In this document: positions 17,435 through 27,621 of the stretch, in pieces
How positions within the stretch are numbered: the stretch's first letter is position 1
Layout of the letters: every line of letters starts with the position of its first letter
DNA from: Hymenobacter cellulosivorans
GTDB lineage: Bacteria > Bacteroidota > Bacteroidia > Cytophagales > Hymenobacteraceae
DNA: 64,000 nucleotides
Direction: 5' to 3'
Assembly (NCBI RefSeq): GCF_022919135.1
Contig: NZ_CP095049.1
Span: 4,096,501-4,160,500, forward strand
Notes under the pieces: generated by a model
Databases searched by the model: none
What the model was told of the DNA's origin: nothing
The model's input: only the letters and a program-made list of their open reading frames with translations
Translations under genes and position numbers: made by a program

Positions 17435-17836
17435 CTAGCGCAGGGCTGCTACGCCGGCCTCGGCCACGGCGTGGTCGTCTTCCACGGTGCTACCCGACAC
17501 GCCGATGGCCCCGATTACCTGGCCGTTGCCGTCGGTAATCGGGATACCGCCGGGAAAGGTAATCAGGCCGCCGTTGGAGTGTTCAATGTTGAAGAGCGGG
17601 CCGCCGGGCTGGGAAATCTTGCCCAGTTCACCGGTGGGCATATCGAAGAAGCGGGCCGTCTTGGCCTTCCTGATGGAGATGTCCAGGGAGCCGAGCCAGG
17701 CACCGTCCATGCGGGCAAAGGCCGTGAGGTTGGCCCCGGCATCCACCACGGCAATGTTCATTTTGACGCCCATTTCCAGGGCTTTTTGCTGGGCGGCGCG
17801 CACGGCGCTTTGGGCTTGTTCGAGAAGAATGCTCAT
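17435..17836 (-). CDS. GlcG/HbpS family (DUF336) protein
   Basis: The 133 residues match the GlcG/HbpS family closely: [19 protein letters not shown], then [40 protein letters not shown] and [17 protein letters not shown]. Length is typical. Family members include a haem-binding sensor component (HbpS) and the glycolate-utilisation protein GlcG; the biochemical role of most is unclear. No signal peptide, so cytoplasmic here. No glycolate genes are adjacent. Confidence 0.85.
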   Translation of the reverse strand: MSILLEQAQSAVRAAQQKALEMGVKMNIAVVDAGANLTAFARMDGAWLGSLDISIRKAKTARFFDMPTGELGKISQPGGPLFNIEHSNGGLITFPGGIPITDGNGQVIGAIGVSGSTVEDDHAVAEAGVAALR

Positions 17837-17898
17837 CGGGGGTAGGTTGGGGTGAGCCTTACCAACAGCTAATGCTGCGGAAGGTTAGTCCGCCCCGG

Positions 17899-18738
17899 CT
17901 AGAAATGAATGCCCTGGTGCAAAACGGCCCACCAGCCCGCTGCCACTACCAGTAGCAGCAACATCAGCCCCGAAGCCAGGCGGGTTTTCTGCGGGGCCTC
18001 CACGGTAAACTCAAACAACTCGTTTAGGCAGCCCACGCTCAAGGGGAGCAGCAGCAGGCCCATGGTCAGAAAATGCAGCCGCTCATTCATGCTCAGGTCA
18101 GGGAGCTTAAGCAGGGTTAGCAGTATGCTGCCCGCCACCCAGGGCACCAAGATGGTGGCCATAATCAGGGTGCGGCGGTTGTTATACTGCATTAGGGTAA
18201 TAGAGTCGTGAGTTTGCAGAAAGCCAACTGCCGCGAAGTAGCCGATAATCATCTGTGCAATCCCGAAGACTACAGCTACAATAAGGTTGGGAATATTGCC
18301 GGCCAGAAACAGCCAGCTCGGCACATACCAAAAGCCCGACTCGGTAACTGTGTCGCCCACCATGGCGCCCAGTACGTGGTTGCAGGCATGAAAGGCTACC
18401 CAGACCAGAAAGAGCTTAAACAAGCCCCGCTGGCCCCGTTCCCGCTTCCAGAACCACCCGGCTGCTACTATTCCCACCACTGCGCATACTGCCGGCCCTA
18501 CGCCATAAACAGCAATAACGGCCGAGCGCCACCATTCCGGGTCGGTGATACTGAACTTGACGCTGCTTACCTGCCACACGCCCGGAATACTCAGACGCAC
18601 GGCCATACGCACAGTGGCTAGCTGGTAAAGCCCGTTCACCAATAAGTAAGCCAGCAAGTAAATAGCAGTGCTATTCAGGGCCGTAATGGTGGTTTTGGTA
18701 GTAGAGCTGTAGGGAGCAGCCGGAGCCGGAGCAGACAT
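17899..18738 (-). CDS. Polytopic membrane protein, function unknown
   Basis: I take ATG 18738 (MSAPAPAAPYSS) as start; the frame to 18978 overlaps the lepA promoter region on the other strand and adds no typical N-terminus. The 279-residue protein has about seven hydrophobic segments, including IYLLAYLLVNGLYQL, AVIAVYGVGPAVCAVVGIVA, LIVAVVFGIAQMIIGYFAAV and LASGLMLLLLVVAAGWWAVL. A polar phrase inside the membrane region (FHACNHVLGAMVG) is notable and might be functional. No family recognised. Divergent from lepA. Confidence 0.7.
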   Translation of the reverse strand: MSAPAPAAPYSSTTKTTITALNSTAIYLLAYLLVNGLYQLATVRMAVRLSIPGVWQVSSVKFSITDPEWWRSAVIAVYGVGPAVCAVVGIVAAGWFWKRERGQRGLFKLFLVWVAFHACNHVLGAMVGDTVTESGFWYVPSWLFLAGNIPNLIVAVVFGIAQMIIGYFAAVGFLQTHDSITLMQYNNRRTLIMATILVPWVAGSILLTLLKLPDLSMNERLHFLTMGLLLLPLSVGCLNELFEFTVEAPQKTRLASGLMLLLLVVAAGWWAVLHQGIHF

Positions 18739-18843
18739 GGTGGAGAAATTAAAAAGCCTAGCGCGGACTAAAAGTAGTGAGTCTGGGGTTGAGTTCCAGC
18801 AGGCTCCGGCGGCTCCCGAATAGCATTTGCGGGCGGTTTTGCC

Positions 18844-18851
18844 TACCTTTG
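18844..18851 (+). promoter_or_regulatory. lepA -7 element (TACCTTTG)
   Basis: Perfect TAnnTTTG match 20 bases before the GTG at 18872. It lies inside the longer open frame that begins at 18827, so transcription would start downstream of that ATG; this decides the lepA start. Confidence 0.6.
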
Positions 18852-18871
18852 TCTTTGAAAATACGCCACTA

Positions 18872-20659
18872 GTGAAGAACATTCGCAATTTCTGCATCAT
18901 TGCCCACATCGACCACGGCAAAAGCACGTTGGCCGACCGGCTCCTGGAATTCACCAGCACCGTGTCGAAGCGCGACATGCAGGCTCAGCTGCTCGATAAT
19001 ATGGATCTGGAGCGGGAGCGGGGCATCACCATCAAGAGCCACGCCATCCAGATGCAGTACCCCTACAAAGGGGAGATGTACACGCTCAACCTGATTGATA
19101 CCCCCGGCCACGTCGACTTCAGCTACGAGGTGTCGCGCTCCATTGCCGCCTGCGAAGGCGCTTTGCTGATCGTCGACTCCTCCCAGGGTATTGAGGCCCA
19201 GACGATTTCCAACCTCTACCTGGCCATCGGCTCCGACCTGACCATTATTCCGGTTCTGAATAAAATCGATTTGCCCCACGCTATGCCGGAAGAAGTTTCC
19301 GACGAAATCGTGGACCTGATCGGCTGCGACCGGGACGAAATCATTCCGGCTTCGGGCAAGTCCGGCATCGGCATCGAGGATATTCTCAACGCCATCTGCG
19401 ACCGTATTCCGGCCCCCAAAGGCGACCCGGAAGCTCCGTTGCAGGCTCTGATCTTTGACTCGGTGTTCAATTCCTACCGCGGCATTGAAGTACTGTTCCG
19501 CATTAAGAACGGCACCATGCGCAAGGGCGACAAGCTCCGCTTCATGGCGACCGGCAAGGAGTACGGTGCCGACGAAATCGGTATTTTGGGTTTGAACCAG
19601 GAGCCCCGCCAGGAAATTGCGGCCGGCAACGTAGGCTACCTGATTTCGGGCATCAAAGAAGCCCGGGAAGTAAAAGTAGGGGACACAATTACCCACGTAG
19701 CCCGTCCCACTCAGGAGGCCATTGTCGGTTTCGAGGACGTGAAGCCCATGGTATTCGCCGGTATCTACCCCGTCGATACCACCGAGTACGAGGAGCTGCG
19801 CTCCTCGATGGAAAAGCTGCAGCTCAACGACGCCTCCCTGGTGTGGGAGCCCGAAACCTCGGCGGCCCTGGGCTTCGGCTTCCGCTGCGGCTTTTTGGGC
19901 ATGCTGCACATGGAAATCGTGCAGGAGCGCCTGGAGCGCGAGTTCAACATGACGGTCATTACCACCGTGCCCAGCGTGCAGTTTCACGCCACCGGCACTA
20001 AAGACCAGTTGCTGACCATCAACGCGCCCTCCGAAATGCCGGAGCCAAACCTGATTAAGCACATCGAGGAGCCCTACATCAAAGCCCAGATCATCACGGC
20101 TTCGGATTACGTAGGCGCCATCATCACCTTGTGCATGGAGAAGCGCGGCATCATCAAGGGCCAGAGCTACCTGACCTCCGACCGGGTGGAAATGAACTTC
20201 GAGCTGCCCCTGTCCGAAATCGTGTTCGACTTCTTCGACAAGCTCAAGACCATCAGCCGCGGTTACGCCTCGCTCGACTATGAGCTCATCGGCTTCCGCG
20301 AGTCAGACATGGTCAAGCTCGACATCATGCTAAACGGTGAGAAGGTCGATGCTTTGTCGGCCATCGTGCACCGTTCCAAGTCGTATGAGTGGGGCAAGCG
20401 CATCTGCGAAAAGCTGCGTGAGCTGCTGCCCCGTCAGATGTTCGATATTGCCATTCAGGCCTCCATCGGGCAGAAAATCATTGCCCGTGAAACGGTGAAG
20501 GCCCTGCGCAAAAACGTAATTGCCAAGTGCTACGGCGGCGACATCAGCCGTAAGCGCAAGCTGCTCGAAAAGCAGAAAGAAGGCAAGAAGCGGATGCGCT
20601 CGGTGGGCTCCGTGGAAATACCCCAAGAAGCCTTTTTGGCCGTCCTTAAACTCGACTGA
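18872..20659 (+). CDS. lepA: Elongation factor 4 (LepA), ribosomal back-translocase GTPase
   Basis: With GTG 18872 as start the product is 595 residues, the usual LepA length, beginning [20 protein letters not shown]1 (AHIDHGKS, about 11-18), G3 (DTPGHVDF) and G4 (NKID) motifs are intact. They are followed by domain II, the EF-G-like domains ([14 protein letters not shown]) and the LepA-specific C-terminus ([20 protein letters not shown]). It binds ribosomes and acts in translation under stress. The upstream ATG at 18827 is rejected because a -7 promoter element lies between it and the GTG. A strong terminator follows. Confidence 0.97.
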   Translation: MKNIRNFCIIAHIDHGKSTLADRLLEFTSTVSKRDMQAQLLDNMDLERERGITIKSHAIQMQYPYKGEMYTLNLIDTPGHVDFSYEVSRSIAACEGALLIVDSSQGIEAQTISNLYLAIGSDLTIIPVLNKIDLPHAMPEEVSDEIVDLIGCDRDEIIPASGKSGIGIEDILNAICDRIPAPKGDPEAPLQALIFDSVFNSYRGIEVLFRIKNGTMRKGDKLRFMATGKEYGADEIGILGLNQEPRQEIAAGNVGYLISGIKEAREVKVGDTITHVARPTQEAIVGFEDVKPMVFAGIYPVDTTEYEELRSSMEKLQLNDASLVWEPETSAALGFGFRCGFLGMLHMEIVQERLEREFNMTVITTVPSVQFHATGTKDQLLTINAPSEMPEPNLIKHIEEPYIKAQIITASDYVGAIITLCMEKRGIIKGQSYLTSDRVEMNFELPLSEIVFDFFDKLKTISRGYASLDYELIGFRESDMVKLDIMLNGEKVDALSAIVHRSKSYEWGKRICEKLRELLPRQMFDIAIQASIGQKIIARETVKALRKNVIAKCYGGDISRKRKLLEKQKEGKKRMRSVGSVEIPQEAFLAVLKLD

Positions 20660-20665
20660 TTTCAG

Positions 20666-20695
20666 AAACGCGTCCTTCGGGGCGCGTTTTTTTTT
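20666..20695 (+). terminator. lepA terminator
   Basis: AAACGCG / CGCGTTT stem around a tetraloop-like TCCTTCGGGG, followed by nine T, directly after the lepA stop. Confidence 0.85.
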
Positions 20696-20763
20696 ACCCA
20701 CATTCCCTCTTTTTTCACCTCATACAATTCTTGCAAAGGCGTCGTATGACTTTCCCTTATCCC

Positions 20764-20961
20764 ATGTCTACTTCCCTCACCAAGAACTGCACGAGCCAGG
20801 CTCAGCTGGAAAAAATTGTCAAAGGCCAGGAGCGTAAGTTCCGGTGGCGCGACGACTGGCCCCAGATGGAGCAGGCCATTCTGACCGAAGGCGCTGCCGC
20901 CATTGCCCGCCACCAGCAAGCCCACCCCACAACTCCCAACCCCGACCAAGGATTAGTATAA
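20764..20961 (+). CDS. Small hypothetical protein upstream of folD
   Basis: A 65-residue open frame from ATG 20764 (MSTSLTKNCTSQAQLEKIVK), ending 16 bases before folD on the same strand, so possibly translated from the folD transcript. It is charged and signal-free, with one likely amphipathic helix (QLEKIVKGQERKF) and a tryptophan pair (RWRDDWPQMEQAILTEGAA). ATG 20746 is an alternative start. No family recognised; it could also be a leader peptide or a spurious frame. Confidence 0.45.
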   Translation: MSTSLTKNCTSQAQLEKIVKGQERKFRWRDDWPQMEQAILTEGAAAIARHQQAHPTTPNPDQGLV

Positions 20962-20977
20962 CTTAACCTGATAAAGC

Positions 20978-21892
20978 ATGACCACTGCTCCTGAAGCACC
21001 CGCCACCTACCGCCTCATCGACGGCAAGCAGACCGCCGAAGACATCAAAGTGGAAATTGCCGCCGAAGTAGCCCAGCGCCGGGCCGACGGCCTGAAAGTG
21101 CCCCATCTGGCCGCCATCCTCGTAGGCCATGACGGCGGCTCCGAAACCTACGTACGCAACAAGGTGCTGGCCTGCGAGCGGGTTGGTTTCGAAAGCACCC
21201 TGCTACGCTACGAAGACGACATCACCGAAGCTGAGCTGCTGGCTAAGGTCGACGAGCTGAACCGGGACGAGCAGATTGACGGCTTCATCGTGCAGCTGCC
21301 CCTGCCCAAGCACATCGACCCCAATAAGGTCATCGAAGCCATTCGGCCGGAAAAGGACGTGGACGGTTTTCACCCGATGAACATTGGCCGAATGGTGGCT
21401 GGTTTGCCGGCCTTACTGCCCGCTACGCCTTCGGGCATCGTGGAGCTGTTGCGCCGCTACGAGTTGGTAACCGACGGTAAGCACTGTGTGGTAATTGGGC
21501 GTAGTAACATCGTGGGTACGCCAGTTAGTATTCTGCTAGCCAAGAACTTGGAGCCAGGTAACTGTACAGTTACTTTATGCCACTCCCGTACCCAGAACCT
21601 GGCCGAAATTACCCGCACTGCCGACATCGTGGTGGCTGCTCTGGGGCGCCCGGGCTTCGTCACAGCCGATATGGTGCAACCTGGTGCCGTGGTAATTGAC
21701 GTAGGTACCACCCGCGTGGAAGATGCCACCAAAAAGGCTGGCTGGGCCCTGAAAGGCGACGTGAATTTTGAGGAGGTGGCTCCCAAAGCCAGTTACATTA
21801 CGCCCGTACCCGGCGGGGTAGGGCCCATGACCATTGCCATGCTGCTGCTCAACACGCTGCGGGCAGCGAAAGGGGAGATATACCCGCGCTAA
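20978..21892 (+). CDS. folD: Methylenetetrahydrofolate dehydrogenase/cyclohydrolase
   Basis: At 304 residues this is FolD, which oxidises 5,10-methylene-THF to methenyl-THF with NAD(P)+ and hydrolyses it to 10-formyl-THF for purine and one-carbon metabolism. Signature blocks are present: [16 protein letters not shown] (Tyr and Lys of the active site), [36 protein letters not shown] (dinucleotide site) and [15 protein letters not shown]. The N-terminus has about ten extra residues ([10 protein letters not shown]). Cytoplasmic. It sits just after a small open frame and before queE. Confidence 0.97.
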   Translation: MTTAPEAPATYRLIDGKQTAEDIKVEIAAEVAQRRADGLKVPHLAAILVGHDGGSETYVRNKVLACERVGFESTLLRYEDDITEAELLAKVDELNRDEQIDGFIVQLPLPKHIDPNKVIEAIRPEKDVDGFHPMNIGRMVAGLPALLPATPSGIVELLRRYELVTDGKHCVVIGRSNIVGTPVSILLAKNLEPGNCTVTLCHSRTQNLAEITRTADIVVAALGRPGFVTADMVQPGAVVIDVGTTRVEDATKKAGWALKGDVNFEEVAPKASYITPVPGGVGPMTIAMLLLNTLRAAKGEIYPR

Positions 21893-21938
21893 ACGGCGGA
21901 AATAGGCCTTCAACCTTTCGAAATACAGGCGGTTATCG

Positions 21939-21946
21939 TACTTTTG
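21939..21946 (+). promoter_or_regulatory. queE -7 element (TACTTTTG)
   Basis: Perfect TAnnTTTG 47 bases after the folD stop and upstream of the queE frame, so the queE-OmpA pair probably has its own promoter. Confidence 0.55.
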
Positions 21947-21985
21947 AGGTCCGGTTGCGGTTCAGGAGCATAGTGCAGACGCACT

Positions 21986-22681
21986 TTGCTTCGTTGGGCC
22001 GCGGCCGGACTTACCCGTTTTTCTCTCGTTTTGCTGCACGTACTTCCACTTACGTCGGCACCCCTGGCCGCAGAGCCGGCGGTGGCCGCGCTGCCCCTGA
22101 TGGAGCAGTTTTACACGATTCAGGGCGAAGGCTATAACACCGGCCGCGCCGCGTACTTCCTGCGTCTGGGCGGCTGCGACGTGGGTTGCGTGTGGTGCGA
22201 CGTAAAAGAGTCGTGGGACGCTGATGCTCACCCGCGCGTGGCCATCCCCGACATGGTAGCCGCCGCTACGGCTCATGCCGGCCGCAACGTAGTCATTACC
22301 GGCGGCGAGCCCCTCATGCACGACCTGACCCAGCTCACGGCTGCTTTGCACGCGGCGGGTTGCCAGAACTGGATTGAAACCTCGGGCGCTTATCCGCTCA
22401 CCGGGCAGTGGGACTGGATTTGCGTGTCGCCCAAGAAATTCAAGGCCCCGCTGCCTTCGGTATTGCAGCAGGCCCACGAGCTCAAGATTATCGTTTTTAA
22501 CAAAAGCGACTTTCAGTGGGCCGAGCAGCACGCGGCCTTGGTGGGGGAGCACACCCGCCTGTACTTACAGCCCGAATGGAGCAAAGCCTCGCAAATGATG
22601 CCGTTGATAGTGGATTATGTAAAAGAAAATCCGCGCTGGCAGGTGTCGTTGCAGACGCATAAATACCTTGATATTCCGTAG
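21986..22681 (+). CDS. queE: 7-carboxy-7-deazaguanine synthase (radical SAM)
   Basis: QueE makes the deazaguanine ring (CDG from carboxy-tetrahydropterin) in queuosine/7-deazaguanine synthesis. The radical-SAM cluster motif CxxxCxxC is seen as CDVGCVWCDVKE, preceded by the family's EQFYTIQGEGYNTGRAAYF and followed by VVITGGEPLMHD. The start is uncertain. The open frame begins at TTG 21986, a -7 element lies at 21939, and an ATG at 22100 would leave only one residue pair before the conserved core. No queC, queD or queF gene is adjacent. An 11-base gap to the OmpA-family gene suggests one transcript. Confidence 0.9.
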   Translation: MLRWAAAGLTRFSLVLLHVLPLTSAPLAAEPAVAALPLMEQFYTIQGEGYNTGRAAYFLRLGGCDVGCVWCDVKESWDADAHPRVAIPDMVAAATAHAGRNVVITGGEPLMHDLTQLTAALHAAGCQNWIETSGAYPLTGQWDWICVSPKKFKAPLPSVLQQAHELKIIVFNKSDFQWAEQHAALVGEHTRLYLQPEWSKASQMMPLIVDYVKENPRWQVSLQTHKYLDIP

Positions 22682-22692
22682 CTTCCTGCCCT

Positions 22693-24642
22693 ATGCGCCG
22701 TTTGCTACCAATTCCCCTTTTGCTGCTATTTGGTCTGAGTTTCTTCCTGCCTTCAGCGGCAGTGGGGCAGAACAAACTGTCGAGCTCCAACACCAAAGCC
22801 AAAAACCTGTACGATAAAGCGCAGGCCCAGGCTAAGGAACGGCAGTTTGACAAGGCCATTGAAACGCTGACCACCCTCAATCAGAAATTTCCCTCGCTCG
22901 GAGAGCCTTACATTATGAAAGGTTCCCTGCTCAAGGCTATGGGGGAAAACCGCGGCGCCTACGAAGCCTACCGCGACGGCCTGAGCAAAGTAGCCCTCGA
23001 CCCGGCCCGCTCCCTGGATTACTATACCCTGGCCGACCTGGCCATGAGCTTCGGCGACTATGCCACGGCCGGCGACAATTACAAGCGTTTCGTCAAAACG
23101 GCGCCGAAGGGGCAGCGCTTCGTCTTTCGGGCCCAGCGCCAACTGCTCAACTGTGAGTTTGCCGTGAAAGCCATGGCCAACCCCGTTGGTATTGAGCCTA
23201 CGCGCCTGCCGGAGCCCATGAACACGTTCCGTTACCAGTATTTTCCTGCTCTAACAGCCGATAACCGTTTTTTGCTGTACACGGCCCGGGCCACGGTGCA
23301 AAGCAACGAGGACCTGTTTATTGCCAAGCAGAACAAGGACGGCTCCCTGGGCAACCCCGTCCCGATTTCGGCTGCCATCAATACCAGCTACAACGAAGGC
23401 GCTGGTACGATTTCCGGCGACGGCAAAACCCTGGTTTTCGCCTCCTGCGACCGGCCTAATGCGGTGGGCAACTGCGACCTCTACATCTCCCGCCGCACCG
23501 GCAACACCTGGAGCAAGCCTCAGAACCTGGGCCGCAACGTGAATTCGGTAGAGTGGGACTCCCAGCCCACCTTGTCGGCCGATGGGCGCACACTGTACTT
23601 CACTTCTACTAGGCGCGGTGGTAAGGGGCAGGAAGACCTCTACGTGACCACCCTGCAAGAAAACGGCAGTTGGAGTGCCGCTAAAAATCTGGGGGAGCCG
23701 GTCAACACACCGGGCAAGGACATGGCTCCGTTTATCCACGCCAGCGGTACTACGCTCTACTACGTCACCGACGGCCTGGTAGGCATGGGCGGCCTGGATG
23801 TGTACCGCTGCGAGTTGCAAACCGGCAACAAGTGGAGCGACCCGCTAAACCTAGGCTACCCACTAAACACCTTCGAGAACGAGGCTTCCCTGTTTATCAG
23901 CTCCGACAACCGCCGGGGCTTCTGCAGCCGCTCCCGCGCCCCGGAAGTAGGCATGAAAGCCGAGCGTGACCGGCCGGTCGAATTGTTTGCCTTCGAAGTG
24001 CCCCAGCCCGTCAAGGCCCGTGAAACCAGCACCTACACCCAGGGCCGGGTATTCGACGCTACTACCAAAAAGCCCATTCAGGCCGACGTGCAGCTCTATG
24101 ACCTGCAAACCGATGAGTTGACCCAGTATGTAACCTCCGACTCAGAAAACGGCGACTATACTGTGGTCCTCAACGAAGGCCGGCAATATGCCATGTACGC
24201 CGTGGCCGACAAGTACCTAATGAAGAGCCTGAGTTTCGACTACTCCGACAAGCGCACCTTCGACCCGCTGACCCTGGATATCTACCTGGAACCCGTGCGG
24301 GCCGGGCGCAGCATCGTGCTCAATAACCTGTTTTTTGACACGAATGAGTATGAGCTTAAGCCTACTTCCCGCACCGAACTCAACCGCCTGATTCAGTTCA
24401 TGCGCCAGTACCAGGATGTGCAGGTAGAAGTATCGGGCCACACCGACGACGTGGGGGCCGACGCGGACAATATTACTTTGTCGCAGAATCGGGCCCGGTC
24501 GGTGTACACCTACTTGGTAGAGCACGGGGTAAAGGCCACTCGCCTGCGCTATAAGGGGTATGGCGAGACTAAGCCCCTGGTAGCCAACGACTCGGATGCG
24601 CATCGGCAGCAGAACCGCCGTATCGAACTGAAGATCCTTTAG
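22693..24642 (+). CDS. OmpA-family protein with TPR, PD40 propeller and CarboxypepD domains
   Basis: This 649-residue envelope protein has a signal peptide (about 1-25), a TPR-like helical region (35-165: AKNLYDKAQAQAKERQFDKA), a WD40-like PD40 propeller (185-440: DGKTLVFASCDRP, SADGRTLYFTSTR), a CarboxypepD_reg-like sandwich (445-530: GRVFDATTKKPIQADVQLYD) and an OmpA domain (545-649: NNLFFDTNEYELKPTSRTEL, VSGHTDDVG, NRRIELKIL) that binds peptidoglycan. This order is typical of Bacteroidota OmpA/PD40 proteins, some linked to type IX secretion (PorE-like). It follows queE by 11 bases. Confidence 0.9.
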   Translation: MRRLLPIPLLLLFGLSFFLPSAAVGQNKLSSSNTKAKNLYDKAQAQAKERQFDKAIETLTTLNQKFPSLGEPYIMKGSLLKAMGENRGAYEAYRDGLSKVALDPARSLDYYTLADLAMSFGDYATAGDNYKRFVKTAPKGQRFVFRAQRQLLNCEFAVKAMANPVGIEPTRLPEPMNTFRYQYFPALTADNRFLLYTARATVQSNEDLFIAKQNKDGSLGNPVPISAAINTSYNEGAGTISGDGKTLVFASCDRPNAVGNCDLYISRRTGNTWSKPQNLGRNVNSVEWDSQPTLSADGRTLYFTSTRRGGKGQEDLYVTTLQENGSWSAAKNLGEPVNTPGKDMAPFIHASGTTLYYVTDGLVGMGGLDVYRCELQTGNKWSDPLNLGYPLNTFENEASLFISSDNRRGFCSRSRAPEVGMKAERDRPVELFAFEVPQPVKARETSTYTQGRVFDATTKKPIQADVQLYDLQTDELTQYVTSDSENGDYTVVLNEGRQYAMYAVADKYLMKSLSFDYSDKRTFDPLTLDIYLEPVRAGRSIVLNNLFFDTNEYELKPTSRTELNRLIQFMRQYQDVQVEVSGHTDDVGADADNITLSQNRARSVYTYLVEHGVKATRLRYKGYGETKPLVANDSDAHRQQNRRIELKIL

Positions 24643-24661
24643 AGCTCTTCCGCTAAAGAAC

Positions 24662-24693
24662 AAAAACCTGGCCCGCAACGGCCAGGTTTTTTT
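24662..24693 (+). terminator. Terminator after the OmpA-family gene
   Basis: AAAAACCTGGCC / GGCCAGGTTTTT perfect stem with a six-base loop and T-run. Confidence 0.85.
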
Positions 24694-24792
24694 ATTGGAG
24701 TATGTCTTTGTGGTATGAATATTATAATGCTGACAATCAAATATATAATAAACATCTATGAAAGTATTTGAATAAAATAATTATAAAAATTC

Positions 24793-24824
24793 TTTGTATT
24801 ATTAAATATTTGAAGTTATGTTTG
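24793..24824 (+). promoter_or_regulatory. Full Bacteroidota promoter (TTTG-N20-TATGTTTG) in AT-rich DNA
   Basis: -33 TTTG at 24793-24796 and -7 TATGTTTG at 24817-24824 are separated by 20 bases, within the accepted 17-23. The surrounding 24700-24830 is very AT-rich for this genome. The leader to the gene at 24939 would be about 108 bases. Confidence 0.7.
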
Positions 24825-24938
24825 GTCGTTCTTCAGAAAACCAGCCTCCAAGCCCAGTTAGCTGATTTAGTTTCTGCCAGTGGTTTTTGAAGGACTGCAA
24901 GCTTTAACTACCATGTTCACTTTACCCCTTTCACTGTT

Positions 24939-25304
24939 ATGAAAAAAGTCTATTTGTTGGCTTTGCTGGCCTTAGGCACGCAAACCGCCGCTCTGGCTAC
25001 CATTGACCCCGATGGTCCTTCTGGCCTTCAGGCCCGGGCAACGACTCTGACGCGCACGATTGCTCAGCAAGCCAAGCTCGACGAAGGTCAGTATCTGAAA
25101 GTGAAGCAGCTGAATCTGCGCATGCTCACGGAAGTGGATGACCTCAAAACCCGTTTCGCCGCCGACCCCGCCATTATGGATCAGCAGCTGGCCAGCGCCC
25201 AGGCCCGCTATGAGGCCGAACTAGCCTCCGTGCTACGGCCTGCCCAGTACGCCGTCTACCAGCAGGCCCGCACCAGCATGACAGCTCTGGGAGCTGCCAA
25301 ATAG
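24939..25304 (+). CDS. Small secreted helical protein, paralogue 1 (QYLKVKQLNLRML family)
   Basis: A 121-residue protein with a signal peptide (MKKVYLLALLALGTQTAALA) and a short all-helical mature part: RATTLTRTIAQQAKLDEGQY, then LKVKQLNLRMLTEVDDLKTR and RYEAELASVLRPAQYAVYQQ. The layout, a helix around an LxEGQYxKVxxLN motif followed by a long amphipathic helix and a late LxPxQ, recalls Spy/CpxP-like periplasmic helical proteins, but the family motif LTxxQ is not clearly present. A closely related gene follows at 25563 and a distant one lies at 45768. An AT-rich region with a full promoter precedes it. Confidence 0.75.
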   Translation: MKKVYLLALLALGTQTAALATIDPDGPSGLQARATTLTRTIAQQAKLDEGQYLKVKQLNLRMLTEVDDLKTRFAADPAIMDQQLASAQARYEAELASVLRPAQYAVYQQARTSMTALGAAK

Positions 25305-25356
25305 CCCGAAAAACAAGAAAGAGCCTGCCGCAACAGGCTCTTTCTTGTTTTTCGGG
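25305..25356. terminator. Very long perfect hairpin (23-bp stem)
   Basis: The inverted repeat starts at the first base after the stop codon: 23 perfectly paired bases (CCCGAAAAACAAGAAAGAGC and onwards) around the loop CCGCAA, ending in TTTTTCGGG. It can terminate in either direction. Confidence 0.85.
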
Positions 25357-25562
25357 TGCTTGCTGCTCTAGAACCAGTAAGACGAGAGGACTATACTAAG
25401 GAGTAAATTATACGCTAGAAAATATCCATATTTTATTGTTTTTATTTAATACAAGTAGTATATTCACTATATGATTAAACGCCCTGAGTGCTTTGGTTAC
25501 TAAGCCCTTACAGGTATAGTCAGTTTGCAGCTCCACCACCAACTCAACCATTTCCCACCGCT

Positions 25563-25919
25563 ATGAAAAAGCTGTACGTAGTTGCCATCCTATTGGCAAG
25601 TTTCGCCGTTCCATTCACCACGCAGGCCGGCAGTGGCGACGAGGCTCTGAAGGGCCGGGCCGCCTCCCTGACCCGGCGCATGTCCGAAACAACTAAGCTC
25701 GATGAAGGGCAATACCTGAAGGTGAAGCAGCTGAATCTGCGCATGCTCAGCGAGGTTGCCGAGTTAAAGGCCCGCTACGGTGGCACCGCCGCCCTGGATG
25801 AGCAACTGGCCCAAGTGCAGATGCGCTATGAGTGGGATTTAGCTGCCATCCTGTGGCCCCGGCAGATGGCTGCCTATACGCAGTCGAAACTGAATGTTAT
25901 GGCCTTCAATGGCCGCTAG
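25563..25919 (+). CDS. Small secreted helical protein, paralogue 2
   Basis: Start ATG 25563 opens a signal peptide (MKKLYVVAILLASFAVPF); the longer frame from 25488 is not signal-like. The 118-residue product shares the core KLDEGQYLKVKQLNLRML with the upstream paralogue and the same length and helix order, so the two arose by tandem duplication. Upstream 25390-25490 is again very AT-rich, although no perfect TAnnTTTG is seen. The function is unknown; a Spy-like periplasmic role is only a structural guess. Confidence 0.75.
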   Translation: MKKLYVVAILLASFAVPFTTQAGSGDEALKGRAASLTRRMSETTKLDEGQYLKVKQLNLRMLSEVAELKARYGGTAALDEQLAQVQMRYEWDLAAILWPRQMAAYTQSKLNVMAFNGR

Positions 25920-25970
25920 CTGGTAAGTAGCCCGCGCTGTTCTCAGCATTGGTTTCAAGGAACTGATACA

Positions 25971-26000
25971 AAAAAAGACCCGCTGCAAGCGGGTCTTTTT
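25971..26000. terminator. Bidirectional terminator between paralogue 2 and gltA
   Basis: AAAAAAGACCCGC / GCGGGTCTTTTT perfect stem with a TGCAA loop, between convergent stops at 25919 and 26020. Confidence 0.85.
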
Positions 26001-26019
26001 CATTAGGGGCAGTACGAAA

Positions 26020-27309
<1,290 letters not shown>

Positions 27310-27621
27310 AGGACTGGGTTAGAGAGGTGGTTGCGGGGCGAAACTAAAGATTAAACCGGCGAGCCGGCAAGTGCGGGAGAGAAACACCATTACTACAGCT
27401 TGCCCCAGGGTGTTGTTTGGATACAAGACGGCTCAGTGTGGGCCGCCGCGCAAATTACGCCCAAGAAGGGTTAGATTCTACTATTCCGGAAAAGTTACTT
27501 GTAAACCACCCTCAAGGGCCTGTTTTTCGGACAAAAAGCCAGAGTACCTTAACCAAAATGCCCGAAAACGGTAGGATAATCACAAAAACAATCCCGATAA
27601 CCGGGCTGCAACCTATACGGC
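27310..27621. other. 312-bp divergent intergenic region
   Basis: Lies between the divergent gltA and aldo/keto reductase genes and must hold both promoters. Two short overlapping frames in it (27371-27644) have no signal, domain or ribosome site and are not called. Apart from the gltA -7-like element no structured feature was seen. Confidence 0.5.

Noticed and set aside
18827..18871. ATG start of lepA at 18827
   Set aside because: A perfect -7 promoter element lies inside the extension and the extra residues are not part of LepA.
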